The translations under genes were made by a program, and so were the position numbers. Shown one piece after another: positions 27,771-37,855 of a stretch of 64,000 bases of DNA (position 1 is its first letter; every line of letters begins with the position of its first letter). Below the pieces are notes generated by a model. It saw only the letters and a program-made list of their open reading frames with translations. It searched no databases and was not told the origin of the DNA. Origin of the DNA: Mycobacterium sp. IS-836 (lineage in GTDB: Bacteria > Actinomycetota > Actinomycetes > Mycobacteriales > Mycobacteriaceae). The DNA lies in the NCBI RefSeq assembly GCF_001954275.1, contig NZ_MBEU01000068.1:62001-126000 (forward strand), given 5' to 3'.

Positions 27771-28676
27771 GTGACTCGTCCGCGACCCTCGATCGGACCC
27801 GCTTTGAGTGGTGCAGTCGATCTGTCCGGCCTCAAGCAACGAGCTCAACAGAACGCCTCGGCGGCCGGGCCCACGGCTGCGCCCGCGCCGGGCGCCACGG
27901 AGGTCACGGAGGCGAACTTCGAGAACGAAGTCCTGATCCGCTCCGACGAAGTTCCCGTGGTCGTGGCGCTGTGGTCGCCCCGCAGCGATGCCTGCGTCCA
28001 GCTGGTCGACACGCTGGGTGGCCTCGCCTCCGAGGACGGCGGCACGTGGTCGTTGGCGACGGTCAACGTCGACGTGGCGCCCCGGGTGGCGCAGATATTC
28101 GGTGTCGAGGCGGTCCCCACCGTGGTGGCTTTGGCTGCAGGGCAGCCGATCTCCAGCTTCCAGGGCGTGCAGCCCGCCGATCAATTGCGTCGCTGGCTGG
28201 ACTCGATACTGTCGGCGACGGCCGGCAAGCTCAAGGGCCCCAGCGGTTCCGAGGGGCCCGCGGAAGTCGATCCCGAGTTGGCGGCGGCCCGGCAGCATCT
28301 CGAGGCCGGCGACTTCGAGGCCGCGAAGACGTCCTATGAAGCGCTGCTGGAGAAGAATCCCGGCAGCGTCGAGGCGAAGGCCGCGATCCGGCAGATCGAC
28401 TTCCTCACTCGCGCAACGGCGCAGCGCCCGGATGCCGTCGCCGTCGCCGATGCCGCGCCGGACGACGTTGACGCGGCGTTCGCGGCCGCCGACGTTCAAC
28501 TGCTCAACCAGGATGTGGGTGCGGCGTTCGCGCGGCTGATCGCGTTGGTGCGCAGCACATCCGGCGACGAGCGCACCAGGGTGCGTACCCGGCTGATCGA
28601 GCTGTTCGACCTCTTCGATCCGGCCGATCCCGAGGTGATCGCGGGTCGGCGCAACCTCGCCAACGCCCTTTACTGA
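27771..28676 (+). CDS. Thioredoxin-fold protein with TPR tail (CnoX/YbbN-like, Rv1324)
   Basis: A 301-residue protein. After an Ala/Pro-rich N-terminus, residues 45-150 form a thioredoxin domain (VVVALWSPRSDACVQL, then VPTVVALAAGQPISSFQG). The CXXC redox pair is missing: only one Cys remains (SDAC). Residues 160-301 contain TPR-like helices (AARQHLEAGDFEAAKTSYEALLEKNPG) and the YbbN-type C-terminus RRNLANALY. It is probably a holdase or co-chaperone, not a redox enzyme. PE_PGRS24, next to it in H37Rv, is absent. GTG start, poor ribosome-binding site. Confidence 0.88.
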   Translation: MTRPRPSIGPALSGAVDLSGLKQRAQQNASAAGPTAAPAPGATEVTEANFENEVLIRSDEVPVVVALWSPRSDACVQLVDTLGGLASEDGGTWSLATVNVDVAPRVAQIFGVEAVPTVVALAAGQPISSFQGVQPADQLRRWLDSILSATAGKLKGPSGSEGPAEVDPELAAARQHLEAGDFEAAKTSYEALLEKNPGSVEAKAAIRQIDFLTRATAQRPDAVAVADAAPDDVDAAFAAADVQLLNQDVGAAFARLIALVRSTSGDERTRVRTRLIELFDLFDPADPEVIAGRRNLANALY

Positions 28677-28698
28677 GAGCCGTTGGGGCCCTTTATGT

Positions 28699-30894
28699 TC
28701 AGGCGGGCTCCAGCCACAACGCCGACGTGGGCGGCAACACCAGCACCGCCGAGGCCGGACGGCCATGCCACGGATCCTCGGTGGCGTCGACGCCACCGAG
28801 ATTTCCAATGCCCGAGCCGTTGTAGACCGTTGCGTCGGTGTTGAGCACCTCGCGCCAGCGGCCCGCGCTGGGCAGCCCCAGCCGGTAGCCGCTGTGCTCG
28901 GAGCCCGCGAAGTTGAACACGCAGGCCATGACCGAACCGTCGCTGCCGTACCGCAGGAAGCTCAACACGTTGTTGGCCGAATCGTTCGCGTCGATCCAGG
29001 AGTAGCCCTCGGGGGTGGTGTCCTGGCTCCACAGCGCCGGATGGGTGCGGTAGATGTCGTTGATGTCACCCACGAGGCGCAGGACGCCGTTGGAGAAACC
29101 CACCTCGTCCAGCTGCCACCAGTCCAGGCCGTTCTGCTCGGACCACTCGGCGCGCTGCCCGAATTCCTGCCCCATGAACAGCAACTGCTTGCCCGGATGC
29201 GCCCACTGGTAGGCCAGCAGGCTGCGCAGGCCGGCGGCCTTGACGTGGTTGTTACCCGGCATCCGCCCCCACAATGTGCCCTTGCCGTGCACCACCTCGT
29301 CGTGGCTGAGCGGCAGCACGTAGTTCTCGCTGAACGCGTAGAGCATCGAGAACGTCATCTCGCCGTGGTGGTAGCTGCGGTGCACTGGATCGTGACTGAT
29401 GTAGTCCAACGTGTCGTGCATCCAGCCCATGTTCCACTTCATCGAAAAGCCCAGGCCGCCAAGGCTCGTCGGCCGTGTCACCCCGGGCCACGAAGTCGAT
29501 TCCTCGGCGATCGTGACGATGCCTGGTGCCGCCTTGTGCGCCGTGGCGTTCATCTCCTGCAGGAACTGCACCGCCTCGAGGTTCTCGCGCCCGCCGTAGA
29601 TGTTGGGGGTCCAGCCGCCCTCCGGGCGCGAATAGTCCAGGTACAGCATCGACGCGACCGCGTCCACGCGTAAGCCGTCGATGTGGAATTCTTCGAGCCA
29701 GTACAACGCGTTGGCCACCAGGAAGTTGCGCACCTCCCGACGGCCGAAGTCGAAAACGTAAGTGCCCCAGTCGAGTTGCTCTCCGCGTTTGGGATCCGAA
29801 TGCTCGTACAACGGGGTGCCGTCGAACCGTCCCAGCGCCCACGCGTCCTTAGGGAAGTGCGCGGGCACCCAGTCCACGATGACGCCGATGCCGGCTTGAT
29901 GCAGCGCATCGACCAGCGCCCGGAAGTCGTCGGGTGTTCCGAACCGCGACGTCGGCGCGTAGTACGAGGTGACCTGGTATCCCCACGATCCGGCAAATGG
30001 GTGCTCGGCCACCGGGAGCAGCTCCACGTGGGTAAACCCATGTTCCACAACGTAATCCGTCAGCTCACGGGCCAGCTGGCGGTAGCTGAGCCCGGGACGC
30101 CACGAGCCCAGATGGACCTCGTAAGTGCTCATCGGCTCGAACACCGGGTTGCGCCGCGCGCGCCGGTCCATCCACTCATCGTCGGCCCACTGGTACTGGC
30201 TGACCGTCACACGCGATGCGGTGTGCGGCGGCACCTCGGTGGCGAAAGCGAACGGATCGGCTCGCTCGGTGACGACGCCGTCGGCGCCGTACACGCGGAA
30301 CTTGTACAATCCGTCGACGGGGAACCCCGGCCAGAACAGCTCCCATACTCCGGACGAGCCCAGCACCCGCATGGGGGCGTCGGTGCCGGTCCAGCCGTTG
30401 AACTCGCCGATCAGGCTGACACCCTTGGCGTTGGGCGCCCACACGGCGAACGACACCCCGTTGACGACACCGTCGGCCGTGGTGAACGAGCGGGGGTGGG
30501 CGCCAAGCACTTCCCAGAGCCGCTCGTGTCGGCCTTCGGCGAACAGATGCAGGTCGATTTCGCCCAGGGTGGGCAGGAATCGGTAGGCGTCGGCGACCGT
30601 GTACGGGGCGGAACCTTCGTAGCTGATCTGCAGTCGGTAGTCGATCAGGTCGACGAACGGCAGCGCAACGGCGAACAGGCCCGAATCGATATGGCGCATC
30701 GGGAACCGGTCGTCGCCGACGATCGCGACGACTTCGGCCGCGTGCGGACGGAACGCCCGGATGACGGTGTGGTCGCCGTACTCGTGCGCGCCCAGGATGC
30801 CGTGCGGATTGTGGTGCGCCCCCGACACTAGGCGGGTCAGATCGGCGGGGTCAGGCGCTAGGTGCGCCCCGGCTAGTTGGTCAGCTCGGCTCAC
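28699..30894 (-). CDS. glgB: 1,4-alpha-glucan branching enzyme
   Basis: A 731-residue GH13 enzyme that introduces alpha-1,6 branches into glycogen and capsular glucan. The N-terminal half has a CBM48 module ([21 protein letters not shown] and [15 protein letters not shown]). The catalytic barrel shows [10 protein letters not shown], the nucleophile Asp in [14 protein letters not shown], the acid Glu in [11 protein letters not shown] and the [15 protein letters not shown] signature. It lies 6 bases downstream of glgE, so the two form an operon, as in the GlgE pathway where GlgB branches the chains built by GlgE. Confidence 0.96.
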   Translation of the reverse strand: MSRADQLAGAHLAPDPADLTRLVSGAHHNPHGILGAHEYGDHTVIRAFRPHAAEVVAIVGDDRFPMRHIDSGLFAVALPFVDLIDYRLQISYEGSAPYTVADAYRFLPTLGEIDLHLFAEGRHERLWEVLGAHPRSFTTADGVVNGVSFAVWAPNAKGVSLIGEFNGWTGTDAPMRVLGSSGVWELFWPGFPVDGLYKFRVYGADGVVTERADPFAFATEVPPHTASRVTVSQYQWADDEWMDRRARRNPVFEPMSTYEVHLGSWRPGLSYRQLARELTDYVVEHGFTHVELLPVAEHPFAGSWGYQVTSYYAPTSRFGTPDDFRALVDALHQAGIGVIVDWVPAHFPKDAWALGRFDGTPLYEHSDPKRGEQLDWGTYVFDFGRREVRNFLVANALYWLEEFHIDGLRVDAVASMLYLDYSRPEGGWTPNIYGGRENLEAVQFLQEMNATAHKAAPGIVTIAEESTSWPGVTRPTSLGGLGFSMKWNMGWMHDTLDYISHDPVHRSYHHGEMTFSMLYAFSENYVLPLSHDEVVHGKGTLWGRMPGNNHVKAAGLRSLLAYQWAHPGKQLLFMGQEFGQRAEWSEQNGLDWWQLDEVGFSNGVLRLVGDINDIYRTHPALWSQDTTPEGYSWIDANDSANNVLSFLRYGSDGSVMACVFNFAGSEHSGYRLGLPSAGRWREVLNTDATVYNGSGIGNLGGVDATEDPWHGRPASAVLVLPPTSALWLEPA

Positions 30895-30900
30895 GTCCGC

Positions 30901-33006
30901 TCACCTCCTGCGTAGCAACGTGATTCGGGATTCGTACGGTATGAGCGGCATGTTGATGATGTGTGCGACCGCCTCAGCGGGGTCGATACGAATGTAGTTC
31001 GCTTGCCCCCATTGGAATTCTTGACCGGTTATCTCGTCGCGCACCCAAAACCGTTCGTACGGTTCCATACCCAATGCGGCCATGTCTAACCACAACGTGG
31101 CTTCTTCGGGCCCGAACGCATTGAGGGTCACCACGACGAGCACGCAATCTCCGGTGGCCGGGTCGAACTTGCTGTAGGCCAGCAACGCGTCGTTGTCCAC
31201 ACCGTGGAAGTGGATAGTGCGCAACTGCTGCAGCGCGGGATGCAGCCGGCGAATCGCGTTGAGCTGCTTGATGAGCGGCTCGAGTGATTTGCCTTCGGCG
31301 AGCGCGCCCGCGTAGTCGCGGGGCCGCAGTTCGTATTTCTCCGAATTCAGATACTCCTCGCTGCCTTCACGCACCGCGCGGTGCTCGAACAGCTCGTAAC
31401 CGGAGTACATGCCCCACGCCGGGCTCATGGTCGCCGCCAGTACCGCGCGGATGGCGAACATGCCGGGGCCGTTGTGCTGCAGGATGGCGTGCAGGATGTC
31501 GGGGGTGTTGACGAACAGGTTCGGCCGGCGGAAGTCGGCGAGCGCGGCGATGTCGTTGCCGAATTCGGTGAGTTCCCATTTCGCGGTGCGCCAGGTGAAG
31601 TAGCTGTAGGACTGCGTGAAGCCCAGCTTGGCCAGCCCGTACTGGCGGGCCGGCGGGGTGAAAGCCTCCGAGAGGAACAGCACGTCGGGGTCGGCGTCCT
31701 TGACCTGACCGATCAGCCATGCCCAGAAGTCGGGCGGCTTGGTGTGCGGGTTGTCGACTCGAAAGAACTTGACGCCGTGGTCGATCCAGTGCCGGACGAC
31801 GCGCAGCACTTCGTCGTAGAGGCCGACGGGATCGTTGTCGAAGTTGAGCGGATAGATGTCCTGGTACTTCTTCGGGGGGTTCTCCGCGTAGGCGATGGTG
31901 CCGTCCGGCAATTCGGTGAACCACTGCCGATGATCGCGGGCCCACGGGTGGTCCGGCGCGCATTGCAGCGCCAGATCCAACGCCACCTCCATGCCGAGAT
32001 CGCGTGCGGCGGCGACGAAATCGTCGAAGTCGTCGATCGTGCCTAACTGGGGGTGAATGGCATCGTGGCCACCTTCGTCGCTGCCGATCGCCCATGGCGA
32101 TCCCACGTCGCCGCGAGCGGCGGTCGGGGAGTTGTTGCGGCCCTTGCGATGTACCTTGCCGATCGGATGGATCGGCGGCAGGTAGACGACGTCGAAACCC
32201 ATCTCGGCGATGCGGGGCAGCTCCGCGGCCGCCGTGGCGAAGGTGCCGTGCACCGGTTTGCCGGCGGCGTCCCACCCGCCGGTCGAGCGCGGAAACATCT
32301 CGTACCACGAGCCGAAGCGGGCCAGCGGCCGATCCACCCAGATCCCGAACTGCTCGCCCCGGGTGACGATGTCGCGCAACGGATAGTTGGTCAGAAGTTC
32401 ATCGATCTCGGGCGACAGCGCGAGCGCCGTGCGCGTCACCGGGTCCCCGCGGGTCCGCAACGCCTTGGCGGCCGCCAGTAGGGGATCGCGCACCGCGCGC
32501 GGCACCCCGGTCGCGGCGCGCTCGAACAGCGCGGCACCGATCAACAGATCGTTGGACAGTTCGAGCTCGCCCTGGCCGGCATCCAGCTTGGCGACGAGTC
32601 CGTGCCGCCAGGTGTGGATCGGGTCTCCCCACCCGTCGACGCGGAACGTCCAGAGGCCCACTCGGTCGGGGGTGAATTGGCCGTGGAAAACGTACGGCTC
32701 CTGGCCCATCGTCATCCGAAGCTGCAGCGGCTTGACCCGTTCGGTCGCCTTGGCCCCTAAGTCTCGGCGCGCCGACACCGGCCGTTCCGGGGCCTGGACC
32801 GCCTTGATCCGGCGGGTCTCCGCTACCTGCGGATAGCGCGGCCCAAGGTATCGCACCACGAGGGTCGCCGCGACGGCCTCGTGGCCCTCACGCCACACCG
32901 TCGCACTGACCGGGACCATCTCACCGACCACGGCTTTGGCGGGGTAGGCGCCGCATGAAACGACGGGCTGGACGTTATCGATCTCGACACGACCGGGCAC
33001 CACCAC
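30901..33006 (-). CDS. glgE: Alpha-1,4-glucan:maltose-1-phosphate maltosyltransferase
   Basis: A 701-residue GH13_3 enzyme that extends alpha-glucan from maltose-1-phosphate. Motifs are [21 protein letters not shown], the nucleophile Asp in [16 protein letters not shown], the acid Glu in [11 protein letters not shown], and [15 protein letters not shown]. The start is GTG 33004-33006, one of three consecutive GTG codons. The M. tuberculosis protein I recall begins about 13 residues earlier with a matching IGTE..EWW segment; here that segment is present upstream but in another frame (see findings). Operon with glgB, divergent from glgP. Confidence 0.93.
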   Translation of the reverse strand: MVVPGRVEIDNVQPVVSCGAYPAKAVVGEMVPVSATVWREGHEAVAATLVVRYLGPRYPQVAETRRIKAVQAPERPVSARRDLGAKATERVKPLQLRMTMGQEPYVFHGQFTPDRVGLWTFRVDGWGDPIHTWRHGLVAKLDAGQGELELSNDLLIGAALFERAATGVPRAVRDPLLAAAKALRTRGDPVTRTALALSPEIDELLTNYPLRDIVTRGEQFGIWVDRPLARFGSWYEMFPRSTGGWDAAGKPVHGTFATAAAELPRIAEMGFDVVYLPPIHPIGKVHRKGRNNSPTAARGDVGSPWAIGSDEGGHDAIHPQLGTIDDFDDFVAAARDLGMEVALDLALQCAPDHPWARDHRQWFTELPDGTIAYAENPPKKYQDIYPLNFDNDPVGLYDEVLRVVRHWIDHGVKFFRVDNPHTKPPDFWAWLIGQVKDADPDVLFLSEAFTPPARQYGLAKLGFTQSYSYFTWRTAKWELTEFGNDIAALADFRRPNLFVNTPDILHAILQHNGPGMFAIRAVLAATMSPAWGMYSGYELFEHRAVREGSEEYLNSEKYELRPRDYAGALAEGKSLEPLIKQLNAIRRLHPALQQLRTIHFHGVDNDALLAYSKFDPATGDCVLVVVTLNAFGPEEATLWLDMAALGMEPYERFWVRDEITGQEFQWGQANYIRIDPAEAVAHIINMPLIPYESRITLLRRR

Positions 33007-33225
33007 TCCGTTCCGATTGTGTGCGGCCAGACCGCGGAGTGCTGCGTCGCGGAATGCCTATCGTCGAAAAACTCTCTCCAGTGGGGATGGTTCTCTGCTC
33101 GGGAAGCATCTTTGCTGCCCAATAACTACCCGATACCCACCCTAGTGTCCGGCCACACACATGGGTCAAAAGCGGTGGCTGAGCTCGCCGTGCATGCGGG
33201 CGATTCCTCAGTAAGGTAGAGACGC

Positions 33226-35859
33226 GTGAAAGCCCTCCGCCGCTTTACCGTCCGTGCTCACCTACCCGAGCGCCTCGCCGCGCTGGACCAGCTGTCGAAC
33301 AACCTGCGGTGGTCGTGGGACAAGCCGACGCAGGATCTCTTCGCCACCATCGAGCCGACGTTGTGGGAGCGTTGCGGCCGAGACCCGGTTGCGCTGCTGG
33401 GCGCCGTGAAGCCGGCCCGGCTTGACGAGTTGGCGCTCGACGAAGGGTTCCTGTCCCGGCTCGATGAACTCGCCGCCGAGCTGAACGACTACCTCAGCCG
33501 TCCACTGTGGTATCAGCAACACCAACAGTCCGGGGCCGCGATGCCGGCTGCCGTCGCCTACTTCTCGATGGAGTTCGGCATCGCCGAGGTGCTGCCCAAT
33601 TACTCCGGCGGCCTGGGCATCCTCGCCGGTGACCACCTGAAGTCGGCCTCGGATCTCGGAGTGCCGCTGATCGCGGTGGGCCTCTACTACCGCTCCGGCT
33701 ACTTCCGGCAGTCGCTGACGGCGGACGGCTGGCAGAACGAGACCTACCCGTCACTGGACCCGCAGGGCCTCCCGTTGCGGCTGCTGACCGACGCCACCGG
33801 TGATCCCGTGCTGGTAGAGCTGAGCCTGCCCGACTCGGCGCAGCTGCGGGCCCGGGTGTGGGTCGCGCAGGTGGGCCGCGTTCCGCTGCTGCTGCTGGAT
33901 TCCGACGTGCCCGAGAACGAGCACGAACTGCGCAGCGTCACCGATCGCCTATACGGCGGCGATCAGGAGCATCGGATGCGGCAGGAGATCCTGGCGGGTA
34001 TCGGCGGGGTACGGGCGATCCGCGCGTTCACCGCCATCGAAGGGCTGCCCGCGCCCGAGGTCTTTCACATGAACGAGGGCCACGCGGGATTCCTCGGAGC
34101 CGAGCGCATCCGCGAGCTGATCACCGATTCGGGATTGGATTTCGACACCGCGTTGGCCGTCGTGCGATCCAGCACCGTGTTCACCACGCACACGCCGGTG
34201 CCCGCCGGAATCGACCGCTTCCCCATCGAGATGGTGCGGCTCTACTTCGACGACCATCTCGACGACGAACCCGATAAGAAGCGCGGCCCGAGCGCGCCCA
34301 TGTTGCTGCCCGGCGTGCCGACGGCGCGGATCATCGCGCTCGGTGCCGAAGACGACCCGGAGAAGTTCAACATGGCCCACATGGGTCTGCGACTTGCCCA
34401 GCGCGCCAACGGTGTCTCGTTGCTGCACGGTCGGGTGAGCCGCGCCATGTTCAACGAGCTTTGGCCCGGATTCGACCCCGGCGAGGTACCCATCGGGTCG
34501 ATCACCAACGGCGTGCACGCGCGCACCTGGGCGGCGCCGCAGTGGTTGCAGCTGGGCCGCGAGCTGGCGGGGTCGAACTCGTTCAGTGATCCCGGTGTCT
34601 GGTTGCGCCTGCAGGAGGCCGACGCCGGTCATCTGTGGTGGATCCGGTCGCAACTACGGGCGCTGTTGGTCCAGGATGTGCGGGCGCGGCTGCGCCGCTC
34701 GTGGCTGGAACGTGGTGCCTCGGATGCTGAATTGAGCTGGATCGCAACCGCATTCGATCCCGATGTGCTCACCATCGGGTTCGCCCGGCGGGTGCCGACA
34801 TACAAACGGCTGACCCTGATGCTGCGCGATCCGGACCGACTCGAACAGTTGTTGCTCGACGAACAACGACCGATTCAGCTGATCGTCGCCGGCAAGTCGC
34901 ACCCGGCCGACGACGGGGGCAAGGCGTTGATCCAGCAGGTGGTGCGCTTCGCCGACCGGCCCGAGGTGCGCCACCGCATCGCGTTCTTGCCCGACTACGA
35001 CATGTCGATGGCCCGGCTGTTGTACTGGGGCTGCGACGTCTGGTTGAACAATCCGCTGCGGCCCCTGGAAGCCTGCGGCACCTCGGGCATGAAGAGCGCG
35101 CTCAACGGCGGGTTGAACCTGTCCATCCGCGACGGTTGGTGGGACGAATGGTACGACGGCGAAAACGGTTGGGAGATACCGTCTGCCGACGGCCTGACCG
35201 ACGAGGCCCGACGCGACGACCTGGAGTCCAGCGCGCTCTACAACCTGCTGGAGCAAGCGGTGGCACCGAAGTTCTACGAGCGCGACGAGCATGGGGTGCC
35301 GCCGCGGTGGATCGAAATGGTGCGCCACACCCTGCAGACGCTGGGCCCGAAAGTGCTGGCGTCGCGGATGGTGCGCGACTACGTCGAGAACTACTACACG
35401 CCGGCCGCGCAGTCATTGCGAAGGACGATCGCGCCGGTCGAGGGCGACGAGAGCGCCGGCGAGTTCGGCGCCGCCCGTGAGCTGGCCGCCTATCGCAGGC
35501 GCGCCGAAGAAGCCTGGCCGAAGATCGACATCACCGACGTCGACAGCACCGGCCTGCCGGATACTCCGGTGCTGGGCTCGAAACTGACCCTGACCGCGAC
35601 CGTGCAACTGGCCGGGCTGGCACCCGACGAGGTCACCGTCCAGGCGTTGGTGGGCAGGGTGGACGCGGGCGACGCATTGCAGGACCCGCTGACAGTCGAG
35701 ATGTCGTATACCGGCACGGCGGAAGGGGGCAACCAGGTCTTCTCGACCACGATGACGCTGCCGCTTGCCGGCGCGGTCGGATACACGGTGCGGGTGCTGC
35801 CCAACCATCCGATGCTGGCCGCCGGCAACGAGCTCGGCCTGGTCACCCTGGCCCGCTAG
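33226..35859 (+). CDS. glgP: Alpha-glucan phosphorylase
   Basis: An 877-residue PLP-dependent phosphorylase that releases glucose-1-phosphate from alpha-glucan. N-terminal marks are NNLRWSWDKPTQDLF and YFSMEFGIAEVLPNYSGGLGILAGDHLKS; the PLP-lysine site is EACGTSGMKSALNGGLNLS in the C-terminal third. A DUF3417 N-terminal module and a beta-rich C-terminal tail fit the actinobacterial subfamily. It starts at GTG 33226 with AAGGTAGAGA upstream, across a 219-bp divergent region from glgE. It overlaps the end of dinG antiparallel by 17 bp. Corresponds to Rv1328. Confidence 0.94.
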   Translation: MKALRRFTVRAHLPERLAALDQLSNNLRWSWDKPTQDLFATIEPTLWERCGRDPVALLGAVKPARLDELALDEGFLSRLDELAAELNDYLSRPLWYQQHQQSGAAMPAAVAYFSMEFGIAEVLPNYSGGLGILAGDHLKSASDLGVPLIAVGLYYRSGYFRQSLTADGWQNETYPSLDPQGLPLRLLTDATGDPVLVELSLPDSAQLRARVWVAQVGRVPLLLLDSDVPENEHELRSVTDRLYGGDQEHRMRQEILAGIGGVRAIRAFTAIEGLPAPEVFHMNEGHAGFLGAERIRELITDSGLDFDTALAVVRSSTVFTTHTPVPAGIDRFPIEMVRLYFDDHLDDEPDKKRGPSAPMLLPGVPTARIIALGAEDDPEKFNMAHMGLRLAQRANGVSLLHGRVSRAMFNELWPGFDPGEVPIGSITNGVHARTWAAPQWLQLGRELAGSNSFSDPGVWLRLQEADAGHLWWIRSQLRALLVQDVRARLRRSWLERGASDAELSWIATAFDPDVLTIGFARRVPTYKRLTLMLRDPDRLEQLLLDEQRPIQLIVAGKSHPADDGGKALIQQVVRFADRPEVRHRIAFLPDYDMSMARLLYWGCDVWLNNPLRPLEACGTSGMKSALNGGLNLSIRDGWWDEWYDGENGWEIPSADGLTDEARRDDLESSALYNLLEQAVAPKFYERDEHGVPPRWIEMVRHTLQTLGPKVLASRMVRDYVENYYTPAAQSLRRTIAPVEGDESAGEFGAARELAAYRRRAEEAWPKIDITDVDSTGLPDTPVLGSKLTLTATVQLAGLAPDEVTVQALVGRVDAGDALQDPLTVEMSYTGTAEGGNQVFSTTMTLPLAGAVGYTVRVLPNHPMLAAGNELGLVTLAR

Positions 35860-37852
35860 CCGGTTCGGCCGTGCGCAGCCGCTCGAGCGCCGCGCGGACC
35901 TGCGCGGCGTCGGTGGTCTGCCAAAACGGCGGCAGCGAGGCGCGCAGGTATCCGCCGTAGCGGGCGGTGGCCATCCGCGAATCGAGCACCGCGACGACGC
36001 CGCGGTCGGTGACACGGCGCAACAGCCGTCCCGACCCCTGCGCGAGCAGCAGCGCCGCGTGGCTGGCGGCGACGGCCATGAAGCCATTGCCGCCGCGCGC
36101 GGCGACCGCGCGCTGGCGAGCGCCCAGCAGTGGGTCGTCGGGGCGGGGGAACGGGATGCGGTCGATCATCACCAGCGACAGCGACGGGCCCGGCACGTCG
36201 ACGCCCTGCCACAGCGACAGCGTGCCGAACAGCGAGGTCTCGGCGTCGGCGCTGAACTGCTCGACGAGCGCGGAGGTGCTGTCGTCGCCCTGGCACAGGA
36301 CCGGGGTCGGCAGCCGTTCGCGCATTGCCTCGGCGGCGGCCCGGGCGGCCCGCATCGATGAGAACAATCCCAGCGTGCGCCCGCCGGCGGCGGTGATGAG
36401 GTCGGCGATCTCGGTCAGCTGCTCGGCCGAGCCGGTGCCGTCGCGGCCCGGCGGTGGCAGGTGGGCCGCCACGTAGAGGATGCCCGACTTCGCGTGGTGG
36501 AATGGCGATCCGACGTCAAGGCCACGCCAGGGTGGGTATTCGCCGGCGTCCGGTCCGGCCAGCCCCCACGCGGTCGCCATCGCGTCGAAGGATCCGCCAA
36601 CCGTCAGGGTCGCCGACGTCAACACGGTCGTCGCCCGTCCGAACACCCGATCGCGCAGCAACGCGGCGACCGACAGCGGCGCCACCCGCAGCACGGGCCG
36701 CGGGGAACCGCGATTGTCCTCATGATCCAGCCAGACCACGTCCGTGCGATCGGGGATCGCCGGCGCGAAGGAGGCCAGGACGCGCGACGCCGTATCGGAT
36801 ATTTCGCTCAGCGCGGCAACCGCTTCGGCGCGCGCCGCGGCGGCCTTGGCGTCGCTGGTGGTGTCGATCGCCGAGCGTGCCGAACTGGCGCCGTCGCGCA
36901 GCGCGGCCAGATAGGTCGCCATCTCGTCGTCCAGACGGTCGATGCGGCCCGGTGTTGCATCGTGGATCGCGGCCCCGAAGTTGGCCGATGCCGCCTCCAG
37001 CCGCTGGGTTATCTCGGGCTCCACCAGCCGGGCAATCCGCCGGGATGCAACGCCGAGCGTGGCCGGCGTCAGCTCCGCGGTGGCCACCGACGTCACCCGG
37101 TCGACCAGCTCGTGCGCCTCGTCGACCACCAACAGCGCGTGCTCGGGCAGCACCGCCGATTCGGCAACGGCATCAATGGCCAGCAGGGCGTGGTTGGTGA
37201 CGACGACGTCGGCGCGGCCGGCCGTCGTGCGCGCCCGTTCCGAAAAGCACTCGGTGCCGAACGGGCAGCGGGCCACGCCGAGGCATTCCCGCGCGGAAAC
37301 GCTGACCTGCGACCAGGATCGTTCCGGCACACCGGGTTTGAGGTCGTCGCGGTCGCCGGTGTCGGTCGTCGAGGCCCACGCGGTGAGCCGCTGCACGTCG
37401 CGGCCCAGCGCGGTGACCGCCATCGCGTCGAAGAGCTCGTCCGGTGGCCGCTCGGCATCGGCATCGGTGTCGGCGGCGCTGCCGTTATGAATCTTGTTGA
37501 GACACAGGTAGTTCCGCCGTCCCTTGAGCAACGCGAATCGCGGTCGGCGGGGCAGCGAGTCGGCGAGCGAGTCGGCCAGCCGCGGTAGGTCGCGATCGAC
37601 GAGCTGACGCTGCAGGGCAATGGTCGCCGTCGAAACCACGACCGGCGCCTCCTCGCCGATGGCGCGGACGATCGCGGGAACCAGATACGCCAGCGACTTG
37701 CCGGTGCCGGTGCCCGCCTGGACGACGAGGTGCTCGCCGGTTTCGAAGGCATGCGCCACGGCGCCGGCCATTTCCTGCTGGCCTCTGCGTTCGCTGCCGC
37801 CGAGCGCGGCCACCGCGGTGGCCAGTAACTCGGGCACGGACGCTTCGGGCAT
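35843..37852 (-). CDS. dinG: ATP-dependent DNA helicase, DinG/XPD family
   Basis: A 669-residue superfamily 2 helicase. Walker A is QAGTGTGKSLAYLVPA near residue 45, the DEAH box is LLVVDEAHELVDRV, and motif VI is AQGSGRLLRRVTDRG. Between them lie four Cys residues (one in RRNYLCLNK and three in ECLGVARCPFGTEC) spaced as in the 4Fe-4S cluster of the XPD/DinG group, so it is probably an iron-sulfur 5'-3' helicase acting on R-loops or G-quadruplexes. It follows pncB by 3 bases on the same strand. Confidence 0.93.
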   Translation of the reverse strand: MPEASVPELLATAVAALGGSERRGQQEMAGAVAHAFETGEHLVVQAGTGTGKSLAYLVPAIVRAIGEEAPVVVSTATIALQRQLVDRDLPRLADSLADSLPRRPRFALLKGRRNYLCLNKIHNGSAADTDADAERPPDELFDAMAVTALGRDVQRLTAWASTTDTGDRDDLKPGVPERSWSQVSVSARECLGVARCPFGTECFSERARTTAGRADVVVTNHALLAIDAVAESAVLPEHALLVVDEAHELVDRVTSVATAELTPATLGVASRRIARLVEPEITQRLEAASANFGAAIHDATPGRIDRLDDEMATYLAALRDGASSARSAIDTTSDAKAAAARAEAVAALSEISDTASRVLASFAPAIPDRTDVVWLDHEDNRGSPRPVLRVAPLSVAALLRDRVFGRATTVLTSATLTVGGSFDAMATAWGLAGPDAGEYPPWRGLDVGSPFHHAKSGILYVAAHLPPPGRDGTGSAEQLTEIADLITAAGGRTLGLFSSMRAARAAAEAMRERLPTPVLCQGDDSTSALVEQFSADAETSLFGTLSLWQGVDVPGPSLSLVMIDRIPFPRPDDPLLGARQRAVAARGGNGFMAVAASHAALLLAQGSGRLLRRVTDRGVVAVLDSRMATARYGGYLRASLPPFWQTTDAAQVRAALERLRTAEPASGPG

Positions 37853-37855
37853 GGC

